A stretch of DNA of 64,000 nucleotides from Candidatus Obscuribacterales bacterium (GTDB lineage: Bacteria > Cyanobacteriota > Vampirovibrionia > Obscuribacterales > Obscuribacteraceae). Both the position numbers and the translations under genes were made by a program. Location: contig JACKCM010000007.1 of the NCBI GenBank assembly GCA_020634035.1, forward strand, positions 472,740 through 536,739, in the 5' to 3' direction. Position 1 is the first letter of the stretch. Each line of letters begins with the position of its first letter. The notes beneath the pieces were generated by a model. It saw only the letters and a list, made by a program, of their open reading frames with translations, did not search any database and was not told where the DNA came from. Below are positions 44,701 to 52,702 of the stretch, one piece after another.

Positions 44701-47700
44701 CCACCCTTACCTGTTCCAAGAGCGTTGGCATTTACAGATCCGTTAACGCCTCTGGCTCCGGAGCCTCCTACTATGAATGAGGCTCCACCGGCATTGGCAT
44801 ATTGCAGTAAGATATCGCCGCCGTTGCCGGCACCTGCACCGGTAGCATTGGCTGTGACAGAGCCGTCTATAAATAAATTGGTGCCGGCTCTTGCTGTTAT
44901 AGATCCAGCGTCGCCGTTGCTGGCGGAGGTGTCGATGGCATTGGCAGCACCACCGTTATTGTCTACAGTGACTGTGCTGTTCTCCGAGACCAGGCTGGTC
45001 GAGCCGCCGCCTGTCGTAGATGTGTTCTGTACCGTGCCTTCTATATATAGTCTTCCGTTGATACCGCCGGAGCCCGAATTAGGGCCGGAAGCCGATATGT
45101 TGACAGTGCCGCCGGTTCCTCCAGTAGTACTGTTCAGCACGTCGGCGATTCCTGCGCTGTTGTCGAGGATGTCTATTCTGCCCGTCGTGGAAGCAAGATT
45201 GATACTGCCGCCATTGCCAGTGGAGGTATTGTCGATATCTCCTCTGAAGATGCTCACATCTAAGCTGGAGGTGGTTACACTGCCGCCGTTTCCGCCGGTG
45301 GTGGAGTTGTTGATCAGACCATTGACAGTAAGATCATCGCCACTGGCAGTAAGGGTCACGGAACCGCCGTTTCCGGTCGAGTTGTTGAGGATGTTTCCAT
45401 CCACCAGGGTGTCCTCACCGGCGCCGGCTGAGGTTAGAGTGACTGCACCGCCATTGCCGCCGGTGGTGGAGTTATTGATGGCGAAGCTGGCATTGTTGCC
45501 GTCGTTTTGAACGTCCACGGTGCCGTCGGTGCTGATCAGGGAAACCGTGCCTCCATTGGCCGTGGCTGAGTTGTTGATCACACCATCTACTACTATGTCG
45601 TCACCGGCATTAAGCAGCACCGAGCCACCATTGCCGGAAGCCGCCGTGTTGACGATATCACCGCGGTCGGTGGTGGTGTTGAGGACAGATATGTCGTTAT
45701 TGGCCGAGGTCAACTGGACGACTCCGCCGGCTCCGGAAGCCGTATTGAGAATCGGTCCATCGACCCTTACACTACCACCGGTGCCACCAGCGGACATTGT
45801 GATCGCACCGCCGTCGCCGCCAGTGGTTGAGTTGTTGACTGCAAAAGAGTTGTCGGCGTCATTCAGAACCTGGACGGAATTGTTGGACGAAGTCAGATTG
45901 ATGCTGCCCGCTGAGCCCGTGGTGGAATTGTTGATGAAACCGTCTACGGTTACGGCATTGAATGCTGTGACTGTTATGTTGCCGGCATTACCCGTGCTGG
46001 AAGTGTTGATGATATTGGCAGTGTCGGCACCGCCATCGGTGACCGAGACGGTGTCATTGGCAGAAGTCAGGGTTATGTTACCGGCGTTTCCTGTGGAAGT
46101 ATTGAGGATGGTTCCTGCCACGGTTACATCTTCACCGGCACCGCTGGCAGAAAGAGTAATGTTGCCTCCGGCACCACCAGTGGTAGAGTTATTGATGGCA
46201 AAGGTAAGATTGCTTGCGTTATTAGAAACAGTGGCGCTACCGTCGGCTCCGGTGATGCTGATGGTTCCGCCTGTTCCGGTCGATCGGTTGTCTACCACGC
46301 CATCGACCGAAGCGTCATCTCCGGCGGCCAGGGTGATGTTGCCGCCATCGCCGCCTGTGGTCGAGTTCAGTATGTCTCCCCGCTCAGCGGCACTGGCAGC
46401 ACCCACAATGACATCGTTGTTGGTCGAGGTCATTGTCACACTGCCGGCCGTCGTGGTGGCTCTGTTGTCTATGGTGCCGTCAACTCTGGAAGAGCCGTTA
46501 GTTCCACCGGAGCTGATGGTTATGATGCCGCCAGAGCCGTTTGTGGTGCTGTTGTCTATCGCCGTTGAAGCTGCCAGGACATTGTCTACGGTGACGCTCG
46601 AGTTTACTGAAGAGAGGTCGATATTTCCGGCTGTTCCGGTGGAAGTATTGCTAATCGTTCCTTGAATATAGACGTTGTCGGAGCTTCCCGCTCCGGCCGC
46701 CGATACTGTTACATTCCCTGCGGTGGTGCCAGTGGTGGAGTTATTGATATCGGCTGCCGCTGCACTCAGATCCTGGAGCGATACCAGACCGTCGGTGGAC
46801 CGAATTGTCACGGTACCGCCGGTGGCAGTGGCTGTGTTGATAACATCTCCTCGCAGAGTGATGTTATCGAAGCTTTCGACAGTGACTGTGCCGCCGTTGC
46901 CGCCAGTGGTTGAGTTGTCTATGTTGGTCGATATCCAACCGGTGCCGCTTATGTTCTTCTGGATGGTCAGATCGTCACCGTTGGCATCCAGCGTAACTGT
47001 ACCGCCCGTACCGGTCGATCTATTTAATATGCTTCCTCCGATGAGGATGTCTTCACCGGCACCGCTAGAGGTGACGGTGATAGCGCCGCCGTTGCCGCCT
47101 GTGGTCGAGTTGTTTATTGCAAAGGTTGTGTTGTTGCCATTATTATTTACAACTACCGAGCCATCAGTACCGGTTAGAATGACGATTCCACCATTGATAG
47201 CAGAGCTGTTGTTGATGACTCCGTCCACGGTCAGGTCGTCGCCGGCTACTATATTGATGATGCCGCCGCTGCCGAAAATAGAAGAGTTGTCTATGTTGCC
47301 CCGATTTGTTGCCCCGGAGGCAAGAATTTGAACGTCGTCGGCGGAGATAAGCTGCACAATTCCACCATTGTTGGCTGCGGTGTTCAAAATGGAACCGTCG
47401 ACTCTAACGTCGCCTCCGGTTCCGCCTGCGCCCATCACTATTATGCCGCCACTACCGCCTGCGGTGGAGTTGTTGATAGCAAACGAGTTGTCTGCGTCGT
47501 TGAGAACCTGAACGCTGTTACCAGAGGAGAGGAGGCTGACTATGCCGGCACTACCGCTGGTCGAGTTATTGATGAAGCCGTCGACGGTGATAGTGTTGGC
47601 TGCGGTTATTGATATTATGCCGCCATTGCCCGTTGTGGTGCTGTTGTCTATATTTGCCGTATCAGAGCCGCTGTCGGCAATGGTGACAGCGTTGTCTGTC

Positions 47701-50700
47701 GAGCCGATGGAGACAATGCCGCCACTAATGACCCCTTTGTTAAGAATCGAACCGGCCACGGTGACATTCTCTCCGGCACCGTTGGCGAACAGGCTGATGG
47801 TTCCGCCGTTGCCGCCGGTGGTCGAATTGTTGATAGCGAAAGTAAGATTGCTTGCGTTATTAGAGATTGTAACGCTGCCATCTAAGCCAGTTATGACAAT
47901 GCTTCCGCCGTTTCCACTGGCGCGGTTATCTACCACGCCATCTATCGAGATATCGTCTCCGGCGATCAGCGAGACACTTCCACCGTCGCCGCCTATGGTC
48001 GAGTTGATAATGTCTCCACGCACTGCACCGCTGGCCGCACCGATGGTGATATCATTATTGGTCGATGCTATGGCCACGCTGCCGGCAGTGGTTGTGGCGC
48101 TGTTGTCTATTGTGCCGTCTACTCTGGAAGAGCCGTTGGCACCACCGGAGCTGATGTTGATTGTACCGCCCGGTCCGTTCACCGTGCTGTTGTCTATGGC
48201 CGGTGTTTCAGCCAGAACATTGTCCACGGTGACACTGGCATTGGCTGAAGAGAGGGCGATAACCCCTGCTGTTCCATTAGAAGAATTGTTTATCGTACCT
48301 TCTATATAGACATTGTCCGCCGCTCCTGTTCCGGTAGCCGATACTATTACACTTCCTGCGATGGTGCCGGTGGTGGAGTTGTTAATATCGGCAGCCGCTG
48401 CACTCAAATCCTGCAGGTTTACTCGACCGTCGGTAGAGCGAATAGTCACACTGCCGCCGTTTGCCGTGGCGGTGTTGATAACATCGCCTCGAATATTTAT
48501 GTCATCGAAGCTTTCGACGGCGATAGCGCCGCCATTGCCGCCGGTGGTCGAGTTGTCTATATTGGTCGATATCCAGCCTGTGCCGCTGATATTTTTCTGG
48601 ATGGTCAGGTCGTCACCGTTGGAATCTAGATTAATGAAACCGCCTGTGCCGGTGGATCGGTTTAATATGCTTCCACCGATGGTAATGTCTTCTCCGGCAC
48701 CGCTGGAGGTGACGGTAATTGTGCCCCCGTTGCCACCAGTGGTGGAGTTGTTTATCGCAAAAGAGGTGTTGTTGCCGTTATTGTTGACCACGACAGAGCC
48801 ATCCGTACCGGTCAGAACAATTGCTCCTCCGCTGGCGGTGGCGCTGTTGTTTATCTCACCGTCCACGGTCAGATCGTCGCCGGCGACAATATTTATTGCG
48901 CCGCCGTTACCGCCGAAAGCCGAGTTGTCGATATTGCCCCGGTTTGTTGTTCCGGAGGCTAGAACCTGGACGTCGTCATTGGCAGAGATCAGCTGCACGA
49001 CTCCACCGTTTCCGGAGGCTGTGTTCAAAATAGAACCATCGACTCTCACATCCCCGCCGGTACCACCGGCAGACATGAGGACTACACCGCCGTTGCCGCC
49101 TGTGGTGGAGTTGTTTATTGCAAAGGTATTGTCCCCGTCGTTGAGAATCTGAACACTATTGCCCGTGGAATTCAGGTTGACTAATCCGCCAGAGCCTGCG
49201 GCTGAGTTATCGATGAAGCCGTCGACTGTGATTGTATTGGCAGCGATTACCGATATCACGCCACCATTGCCGCCTGTGGTGCTGTTGTCTATGTTGGCGG
49301 TGTCAGAACCACCGTCCACAATCGAGACAGCGTTATTCGCTGAGATCAGAGAGATATTGCCGCCGTTACCAGTAGAGGTATTCAAAATCGAACCGGCCAC
49401 GCTGATGTTCTCACCGGTGCCGTTTGCCCCTAAGTTGATAAATCCACCGTTTCCACCAGAGGTGGAGTTGTTGATAGCGAAGGTTGTATTGTTGGCAGAG
49501 TTTGAAATCGTCACACCGCCATTGGTGCCTAAGAAGCTTACGATGCCTCCGGTTCCGGTGGAGCTGTTGTCGACCACACCGCCGATGTTTATATCATTGG
49601 CTGCCGATATGGCGATGCTTCCGCCGTTGCCACCGGTGGTCGAGTTGTTGATATCACCCTGGAAGGCAGCGGAGCTGTTGATCAGAACGTCGTCTCCGGT
49701 GGCGAGAATAGAAACGGTGCCGCCGGCTCCGGTGGAGGAGTTGTTTATAGCTCCATCGACAATTACGTCTCCTGTCGCACCACCGGCTGACAAAAAGACT
49801 GTACCGCCGTTTCCTGCGGTGGTCGAGTTGTTTATAGCTGTTGCTGCCGAGGTGTCGTTGTCTATGCGCACAGTGCCGCCGGATGAAGCTATCGACACCC
49901 CGCCGGCATTTCCTGTGGTGGTGGCATTATCGACAACCCCTTCAATCTGGATGTTGCCAGCGCCCTTTACGACAACTGTGGCGCCCCCGGCAATCAGATC
50001 CTGGTTGACGTTGATGTTGCCGGCGGTCGAAGTGCCGGCTGATATGGCGTCAAGTCCGGCTGCATTTGTAATAGCTCCGGTGTTTGATACCACTATGTCT
50101 TCGGATAGATTTATCGAAGCGGCAGAGATGTTGATGTTTCCACCGGCGCTATTAACGGTGCCCAGTTGTACCGCGGTGCTGCCGGAGCTGCTTTCTGAGC
50201 CGATTACGGTTACGTTACCACCATTGGTGGTTATCTGACCGGATGGTCTTATATCTACTCTGCCGGAATTGCCGGAGCTGCCCTCATAGGCGATGGCGAC
50301 CAGGTTGCCGCCAGAGGTGGTCAATGTCAGGTTGTTGCTGTTTAGCAGAATGGAGCCGCCGGTGGCACTGGCTCCTGTTATGGTCTGATCCCCGCTGCCG
50401 GTGTTTGAAAAGTTGACACCGGCTGCGATGAAGAGATCCCCACCCTGAGAATCGATTGTCTTCGCCGAGGCGCCCACCAATCGAACGTTTTGTCCGGCAA
50501 AAATGGAGATTGGATTGCCGATTATACTACCGCCGATATTTACATTATTGGTGTTAGACACCCTCGGGTCACCGGTACCGGTGAGCGTTCCCAGTGTAAG
50601 GGTGTCGGTGTCGGCATTGATCTGCACATCATGACCGGTGGCATTCACTACTCCGGTAACGTCATGGACATCGAAAGTGACTTTACCGTTGCCGCCGTTG

Positions 50701-52496
50701 AGATTGACCTCTTTAGAATAAATGTCTCCACCGGAAACAGCCAGATCTGCTTTCTGCATAAAGTCGGTGGCACGGAAGTTGACCGCTTCTGATGCTTTGA
50801 GCAAGCCGCCGGTATTGTCAAAGTTGATATTGGCCAGGGCGGCTGCGCTCTGGTTGGCAATGTTGATGTTGTTCAGGGCTGATATAGTCCCGGTGTTGAA
50901 ATACTGACCGGAGACAGAGTTCAAATTGACATTGCCGGCCAGGGCTGCAATGGTGCCGGCGTTGTGAATGGCCTGGTTGGCTGCCAGGCTGACACTGTTA
51001 GCTGAGAGCAGACCACTGTTGGTGATTGTGGTGCCGGCGTTTATATTCAACGCTCCCGGAGAGGTAATGGTGCCTGCATTCAAGACCGAAGTCAGAACGT
51101 TGATGGTCAGTGAACTGGAGGCAAAATAGTTGCTGAAAAGATCTATGGTGGGAAGCGCACCGGATAAAAGACCGGTGCTGCCTATGTTCAAAGATCCGAA
51201 ATTGAGGATCGAAGCCTGATTTGCCGTATCTTGAATAGAATAAACCGATCCCAGGATGTTGACACTGTCCGAGATGGTCAGAGGTGAAGCGGCGTTGAAA
51301 TTGATCAGACTGAGAGAGACCGACTCTGGCACATAGAGGTTGCCCGCACTGCTCAAATCTTGAGAGGTGAGGGTGATATAGCCACCTATGGCTTGCCCCT
51401 GACCGTTGAGGAGAACGCTCTGGCTTCCGAAAGTCATCACGTGTTCCACGGCTTCGAGCTGCCCGGCGGTGATATGGTCACCGGGGTTTACTGTCAGGCT
51501 GGTGCCGCCGACGACGGAGCCAGCACTGCTGAGCTGACCGCCTACGGTTATAGTGACCGGAGTGGTGTTAGGGGCTGTGTAGCTTGTCAGATCGGAAGAG
51601 AAGTTGAGACCGGTAAGACCGCTGAGACTGGATAGATCCGTCGTGGTCTGGGTTATTGAGTTGAGATTGCTGAGGTTGTTGACTGTAGATTGGGATTGGG
51701 TTTCAGTGGCCGACAACATCTGGGGTTGGCATATAGTTCGGGTCAGATGAAAACCCCTGGCAGCACCATTTTCGCCCGCGGTGAAAGCTGCAATGTTGCC
51801 TGGATTATGCCTGAAGTGGTGGTGATGGAAATGTTGATGGGCTGCCTGACTGGCTGCGACACCGGAGAGATTGCAAGCCTGATGTGCTGCCTGTTCGGCG
51901 GAAAGAGCAGCCATCGAAGCATGGTGACCGGCATGGTGGGCAGCTTGTTCTGCGGCCATCGAGGCACAATGGCTGGCATGGCGAGCCGCCTGGTTGGCCG
52001 CGATCGAGGCGTGATGAGATGCCTGTTGAGCCGCTTGCTGAGCGGCCATCGAAGCACAATGCCCGGCATGCTGAGCCGCTTGCTCGGCCGCCATGCTGGC
52101 GCAATGACCGGCATGCTGAGCCGCCTGCTGGGCAGCCATACTGGCACAGTTGCCGGCATGATGAGAAGCCTGCTCGGCCGCCATGGAGCCCTGGTTGAAG
52201 CCCCCATGCATACCTCTGCCGCCCTGGAACATTGCTCCATGATGTCCATGATGCATGTGGTGATGTCCACCACCATGGGTCAAGGCGGACATGGTCGAGG
52301 CATTGGCAGCAGCCTGCATCGCCGCTGCCCGAGGGCAGTCTCCTGGAAGCCCTCCAGGCGGCCCACCGGATGGTCCTGGAGTTCCTGTGGCATCCTGGGC
52401 TTTGCTCTCTAAAGGGATGGTGTAAGACAGTAAAATCCCCAGCGTTCCATACTGCAAAAGGGATTTCAGCCGTTTCGATAAATTTATCAAGGACAC
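38730..52496 (-). CDS. Giant exported Gly/Asn-rich repeat protein (beta-solenoid adhesin-like)
   Basis: A 4588-residue protein without frameshifts. The start is a GTG at 52496, followed by a signal-like segment (about 8-34). Residues 74-230 are rich in His, Ala and Cys, with six 15-residue repeats. From about 290 to 4300 the sequence is beta-strand repeats rich in Gly, Asn, Ser, Thr, typical of filamentous-haemagglutinin-like solenoids: N-N-S-T-T-G-G-N-G-G repeats in the middle, I-x-x-G-G-x-V/I repeats elsewhere. The C-terminal 250 residues differ: basic, with a FecR-like element (V-K-E-G-Q-V ... V-V-S-E-G-K-M). No autotransporter barrel, LPXTG or type 1 secretion signal is apparent. Probably a surface or matrix adhesin. 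Confidence 0.88.
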   Translation of the reverse strand: MSLINLSKRLKSLLQYGTLGILLSYTIPLESKAQDATGTPGPSGGPPGGLPGDCPRAAAMQAAANASTMSALTHGGGHHHMHHGHHGAMFQGGRGMHGGFNQGSMAAEQASHHAGNCASMAAQQAAQHAGHCASMAAEQAAQHAGHCASMAAQQAAQQASHHASIAANQAARHASHCASMAAEQAAHHAGHHASMAALSAEQAAHQACNLSGVAASQAAHQHFHHHHFRHNPGNIAAFTAGENGAARGFHLTRTICQPQMLSATETQSQSTVNNLSNLNSITQTTTDLSSLSGLTGLNFSSDLTSYTAPNTTPVTITVGGQLSSAGSVVGGTSLTVNPGDHITAGQLEAVEHVMTFGSQSVLLNGQGQAIGGYITLTSQDLSSAGNLYVPESVSLSLINFNAASPLTISDSVNILGSVYSIQDTANQASILNFGSLNIGSTGLLSGALPTIDLFSNYFASSSLTINVLTSVLNAGTITSPGALNINAGTTITNSGLLSANSVSLAANQAIHNAGTIAALAGNVNLNSVSGQYFNTGTISALNNINIANQSAAALANINFDNTGGLLKASEAVNFRATDFMQKADLAVSGGDIYSKEVNLNGGNGKVTFDVHDVTGVVNATGHDVQINADTDTLTLGTLTGTGDPRVSNTNNVNIGGSIIGNPISIFAGQNVRLVGASAKTIDSQGGDLFIAAGVNFSNTGSGDQTITGASATGGSILLNSNNLTLTTSGGNLVAIAYEGSSGNSGRVDIRPSGQITTNGGNVTVIGSESSSGSTAVQLGTVNSAGGNINISAASINLSEDIVVSNTGAITNAAGLDAISAGTSTAGNINVNQDLIAGGATVVVKGAGNIQIEGVVDNATTTGNAGGVSIASSGGTVRIDNDTSAATAINNSTTAGNGGTVFLSAGGATGDVIVDGAINNSSTGAGGTVSILATGDDVLINSSAAFQGDINNSTTGGNGGSIAISAANDINIGGVVDNSSTGTGGIVSFLGTNGGVTISNSANNTTFAINNSTSGGNGGFINLGANGTGENISVAGSILNTSTGNGGNISLISANNAVSIVDGGSDTANIDNSTTGGNGGVISVIAANTITVDGFIDNSAAGSGGLVNLNSTGNSVQILNDGDNTFAINNSTTGGNGGVVLMSAGGTGGDVRVDGSILNTASGNGGVVQLISANDDVQVLASGTTNRGNIDNSAFGGNGGAINIVAGDDLTVDGEINNSATASGGAIVLTGTDGSVVVNNNGNNTSFAINNSTTGGNGGTITVTSSGAGEDITIGGSILNRSTGTGGFINLDSNGDDLTIQKNISGTGWISTNIDNSTTGGNGGAIAVESFDDINIRGDVINTATANGGSVTIRSTDGRVNLQDLSAAAADINNSTTGTIAGSVIVSATGTGAADNVYIEGTINNSSNGTAGVIALSSANASVTVDNVLAETPAIDNSTVNGPGGTINISSGGANGSSRVDGTIDNSATTTAGSVAIASTNNDITIGAASGAVRGDIINSTIGGDGGSVSLIAGDDISIDGVVDNRASGNGGSIVITGLDGSVTISNNASNLTFAINNSTTGGNGGTISLFANGAGENVTVAGSILNKGVISGGIVSIGSTDNAVTIADSGSDTANIDNSTTTGNGGIISITAANTITVDGFINNSTSGSAGIVSLLSSGNSVQVLNDADNSFAINNSTAGGSGGIIVMGAGGTGGDVRVDGSILNTAANNGGIVQLISADDVQILASGATNRGNIDNSSIFGSGGIINIVAGDDLTVDGVINNSSAINGGIVILTGTDGSVVVNNNGNNTTFAINNSTTGGNGGAITVTSSGAGEDILIGGSILNRSTGTGGTVTLDANGDDLTIQKNISGTGWISTNIDNSTTGGNGGTVTVESFDNITLRGDVINTATATGGTVTIRSTDGLVSLQDLSAAAADINNSTTGTTAGNVTVSAAGAGSSDNVYIQGTISNTSTGTAGNIDLSSVNSSVTVDNVLAASTAIDNSTTNGSGGIITISSGGTNGSSRVDGTIDNRATTTAGSVTMTSTNNDVIVGAASAAERGDILNSTTGGDGGNITLAAGDDASVDGVVDNRSTGTGGTISITGADGSATVSNNASNLTFAINNSTTGGAGGNITLSASGAGEDVTVAGTILNTSTGNAGNITLTSANDTVSVTDGGADTANIINTSSTGNAGNITVTAFNAVTVDGFINNSTTGSAGSINLTSSNNSVQVLNDADNSFAVNNSTTGGDGGAITMSAGGTGGSVRVDGPILNTASGAGGVVQLTSANNDISVLNTTTDRGDIVNTAASGNGGSVLLNAGDDIVVDGVINNSATANGGTVSLISTDGTVDVQNDGNNASFAINNSTTGGNGGAVTLTSAGAGEDTLVDGNILNNSTGNGGSVTLTASGDDLTVNGLINNSTTGGNGGSVTTSSLDVSIFRGDIDNTSTGNGGSINLASTTGRIDILDNSAGIADVLNSTTGGTGGTVNISASGPNSGSGGINGRLYIEGTVQNTSTTGGGSTSLVSENSTVTVDNNGGAANAIDTSASNGDAGSITARAGTNLFIDGSVTANATGAGAGNGGDILLQYANAGGASFIVGGSGARGVNGSVNANALGTGKGGSIEIRNGTGAAGIPIGNLNIDLRSTLSANAASGLTSDLGRITLSSQGFDVSAVGAGSIIGCIQGTGNNVTITTGAGDLNIGVPGGTPGTLTATAGNMILIANAGDIAFKNDASATGSMTVSAQTGGQVTTGDGVNAAIVSGASTQLNAATITVNNNSGIRSTAGDITLQGNGAGNALAVSFAGANGDISSTGGDINFNQIASQGAVTVTGGPANGLISADGGAGLVAFNGGSNAVNVNVNQILGCIGGSGNPFNITIGGTTGTTQLGNISSNSDIAVTVGNDIIICAPIDSTGGSVSLTTGTGAANFITQNTGATVTADDNVNYNTANLNLNSTTTAATGVINIQSNTTGNALTVNFLQPGGNSALIATNGAAGTDNVIFNGTTAGAITVTGGFATPNGLINAGAGNILFNGGNGANPVNVAINDTIGCIEGSGTSFTVTTVANDAHLMAGNIAATGNIILTALGQSADFSTCNGPITTSGGSIFINAGAVGFDSSIIDINHDLSAAAGSVNVTSLGLLASSVSFNNAAVNAGTTVNIISGAGAASDINFTNSPVTAGGNINILTGALATSDVNIGTGSAINSTGGSVTIASGSLIDSDVIINSDVTGATFVDVTSAAFLGGSERIDIGPGVTVQGGSGNGSGNGVILNSDTVNLGTNATVATTASSILFEGGNRLNVGFGTGAQVTSVGGNIDFNTTGSPTAINITGGTSGLISSNSGTGTVGLNGGGNAVSVNINQIDGCIIGTGSSISITTNSASGDILVGTDTGGSLNSTGILTLNSGRDVIFKGGVNTAVDAVDIDAVRDVIVADTADATVSTAGNIFIDAGDGVNIGNDAVGTVLSTAGNISINAGGASGTGTNDLNIGANAGSSGSRVEATTGNVSLATTGDNSDIRVGLDGDGTLVAGGTIDITTAGIDSDIDIGDEGGKGSVTAGGNITFNSSDGVSVGDDSTGTVLSTGGDIFITSNNDVLVIGDEFGSDGSFVRADNGNVSLLANGPTTDIIIGNVGNASVQASGLVFVSASGVNGDIKLGEDFGSGTITAGGDINLLANDGVKIGNTGVGTVTSTNGDVNIVATGASGTFFNDLSIGIFPSASGSSVNANNGSIFLTAGNGFVDVGLFGDASVNAQNNVFISAAQDVTLGITSVGTVTASTGTIDVFTGSGFINMADNSKFVAQGNLSFDTPGTGFLDILMGTGASLTSNTGKVSFQLPGVADEGEIIINGGTINSAICIDYNVGPNDLLVDVQELNSPLGNRVLTSSGNPTSISFTTQTGDIVFCAGLDINTANNGAAGGGPISITAVNGAVDLNGNNVTSTSSTGDGGAIDISSTDGILNGGNISSRSTVGSGGSINLDGGTGDINVGTVTTSSNIGNAGNITIATTGNITTADMSAGSNAGSAGDITVNGGGNVTTGDVRTASNGGFSGNISLSAGGDLVTDSLNSSSNGNSAGSITTVSGGNTTTSFITAGSNGGNGGAVNSTSGGDLTTLQILLGSNGGNGGSFTGTANSGTITTGRIDVSSSNRQGGSVNTNSQSAIIGGNVDADGGTNGGTVSITVQDPLTIGGAGGGSSIAGNVTANGGTGNGGTITFFSQGGLTQNAGNTISANGGAAGGVITFNNSVGGAGTSAYNINGTVQAHVTGTIPPAGPNSGVVGFNAGPGQDMILNVGGSILAGQQVTLGNLDPSTGLPNLATPSGLIVTNPFIPDPNNPNPPFFTPLVVFNGTQFIPPTPADSGSTSGSGSGSAFSNVNSVSNNIAELIGQFLPTDQTRIIEGSVQKSIDIGKTRVSNVLPASKTFRNSFDKQELTRLVAEGNDVEQSQSRFISINKGRIIFAPDKTIVVKVKEGQVIIPGGAVVMIDENSADSAIFDLHQTGKNGVKVVSEGKMIDLHPGRMLFLSKGSKSNFEEIDHDCKLIGYQNPVHKKLSDDVTAFSMRFSIPSAIKKVQPFRKMMDSKDKNDRAVINKLLLNAVLLREHMPYKGPFMSTANINP
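44900..49950 (-). repeat. Nested tandem repeats: about 61-residue units in about 1.64-kb super-repeats
   Basis: The motif I-N-N-S-T-T-G-G-N-G-G recurs about every 61 residues. Sets of nine units repeat as a block: the segment encoding F-A-I-N-N-S-T at 49471, 47830 and 46192 recurs every 1641 and 1638 bp with the same order of unit variants. Two full blocks, the tail of an earlier one (about 49.5-49.95 kb) and a third, shortened and diverged block (46.2 to about 44.9 kb) are visible. All spacings are multiples of three, so the frame is kept. Confidence 0.85.
51918..52187 (-). repeat. Six 45-bp repeats encoding a His/Cys/Ala-rich 15-residue unit
   Basis: Residues 104-193 of the giant protein consist of six consecutive 15-residue units of the form S-M-A-A-x-Q-A-A-x-H-A-G-H-C-A. 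A seventh, degenerate unit follows. Each would make two turns of an Ala-rich helix followed by a His/Cys cluster. His-only clusters flank the array (74-87 and 220-230). Metal binding (Cu, Ni, Zn) is likely from composition but not shown. Confidence 0.85.
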
Positions 52497-52502
52497 CGCG
52501 CT

Positions 52503-52526
52503 TCAGGCCTGCTCTGGACCCGCCAT
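52503..52526 (-). other. Seven-codon upstream reading frame before the giant gene
   Basis: ATG at 52526 opens a frame of seven codons (M-A-G-P-E-Q-A) ending in TGA at 52503, two codons before the GTG start of the giant gene and in the same frame. A purine-rich AGAAGAGAAG lies just before the ATG, whereas the GTG has no ribosome site. Termination-reinitiation, or low-level TGA readthrough, could therefore set expression. Confidence 0.4.
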
Positions 52527-52540
52527 AACTTCTCTTCTAC

Positions 52541-52586
52541 TATCACACGATAGTGTGAATTTTGCGTGAATATAGAGCTAGCTCTA
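52541..52586. promoter_or_regulatory. Two palindromes in the leader of the giant gene
   Basis: TAGAGCTAGCTCTA at 52573-52586 is a perfect 14-bp palindrome lying at the predicted transcription start. TCACAC-gata-GTGTGA at 52543-52558 is a second inverted repeat, overlapped by CTATC/GATAG. The first suits a repressor operator, the second a small RNA hairpin close to the ribosome site. Confidence 0.5.
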
Positions 52587-52593
52587 AACACTT

Positions 52594-52621
52594 ATTATAT
52601 TAAAGTGCATTCAAGTAGCAA
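52594..52621 (-). promoter_or_regulatory. Promoter of the giant repeat-protein gene
   Basis: The minus strand carries a perfect TATAAT (52599-52594) and TTGCTA (52621-52616) with a 16-bp spacer. Transcription would start near 52587, giving a leader of about 90 nt with two palindromes and a seven-codon frame. It separates the giant gene from the kinase operon ending at 52703. Confidence 0.55.
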
Positions 52622-52702
52622 TCGGTAGAATTACGTATTCGTGAGTCTGCTTGCCACGATGTCGCCTGGATTTTTGTTGCCTGGGATGTCTGGCTATATG
52701 GT

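Noticed and set aside
40039..50238. Very long plus-strand open frames (up to 739 codons) opposite the giant gene
   Set aside because: Their products are Pro/Leu/Val-rich low complexity, a direct result of reading the complement of Gly/Asn/Thr repeat codons; no ribosome sites or domains. The minus-strand frame is continuous for 4588 codons.
38730..52496. CRISPR array or DNA-level tandem repeats of a mobile element
   Set aside because: The repeats are imperfect, in frame, and explained by protein repeat units; there are no uniform spacers and no cas genes.
52543..52558. CRP/FNR-type operator
   Set aside because: The half-sites face outward (TCACAC...GTGTGA), whereas CRP sites are TGTGA-N6-TCACA; no matching CRP context.
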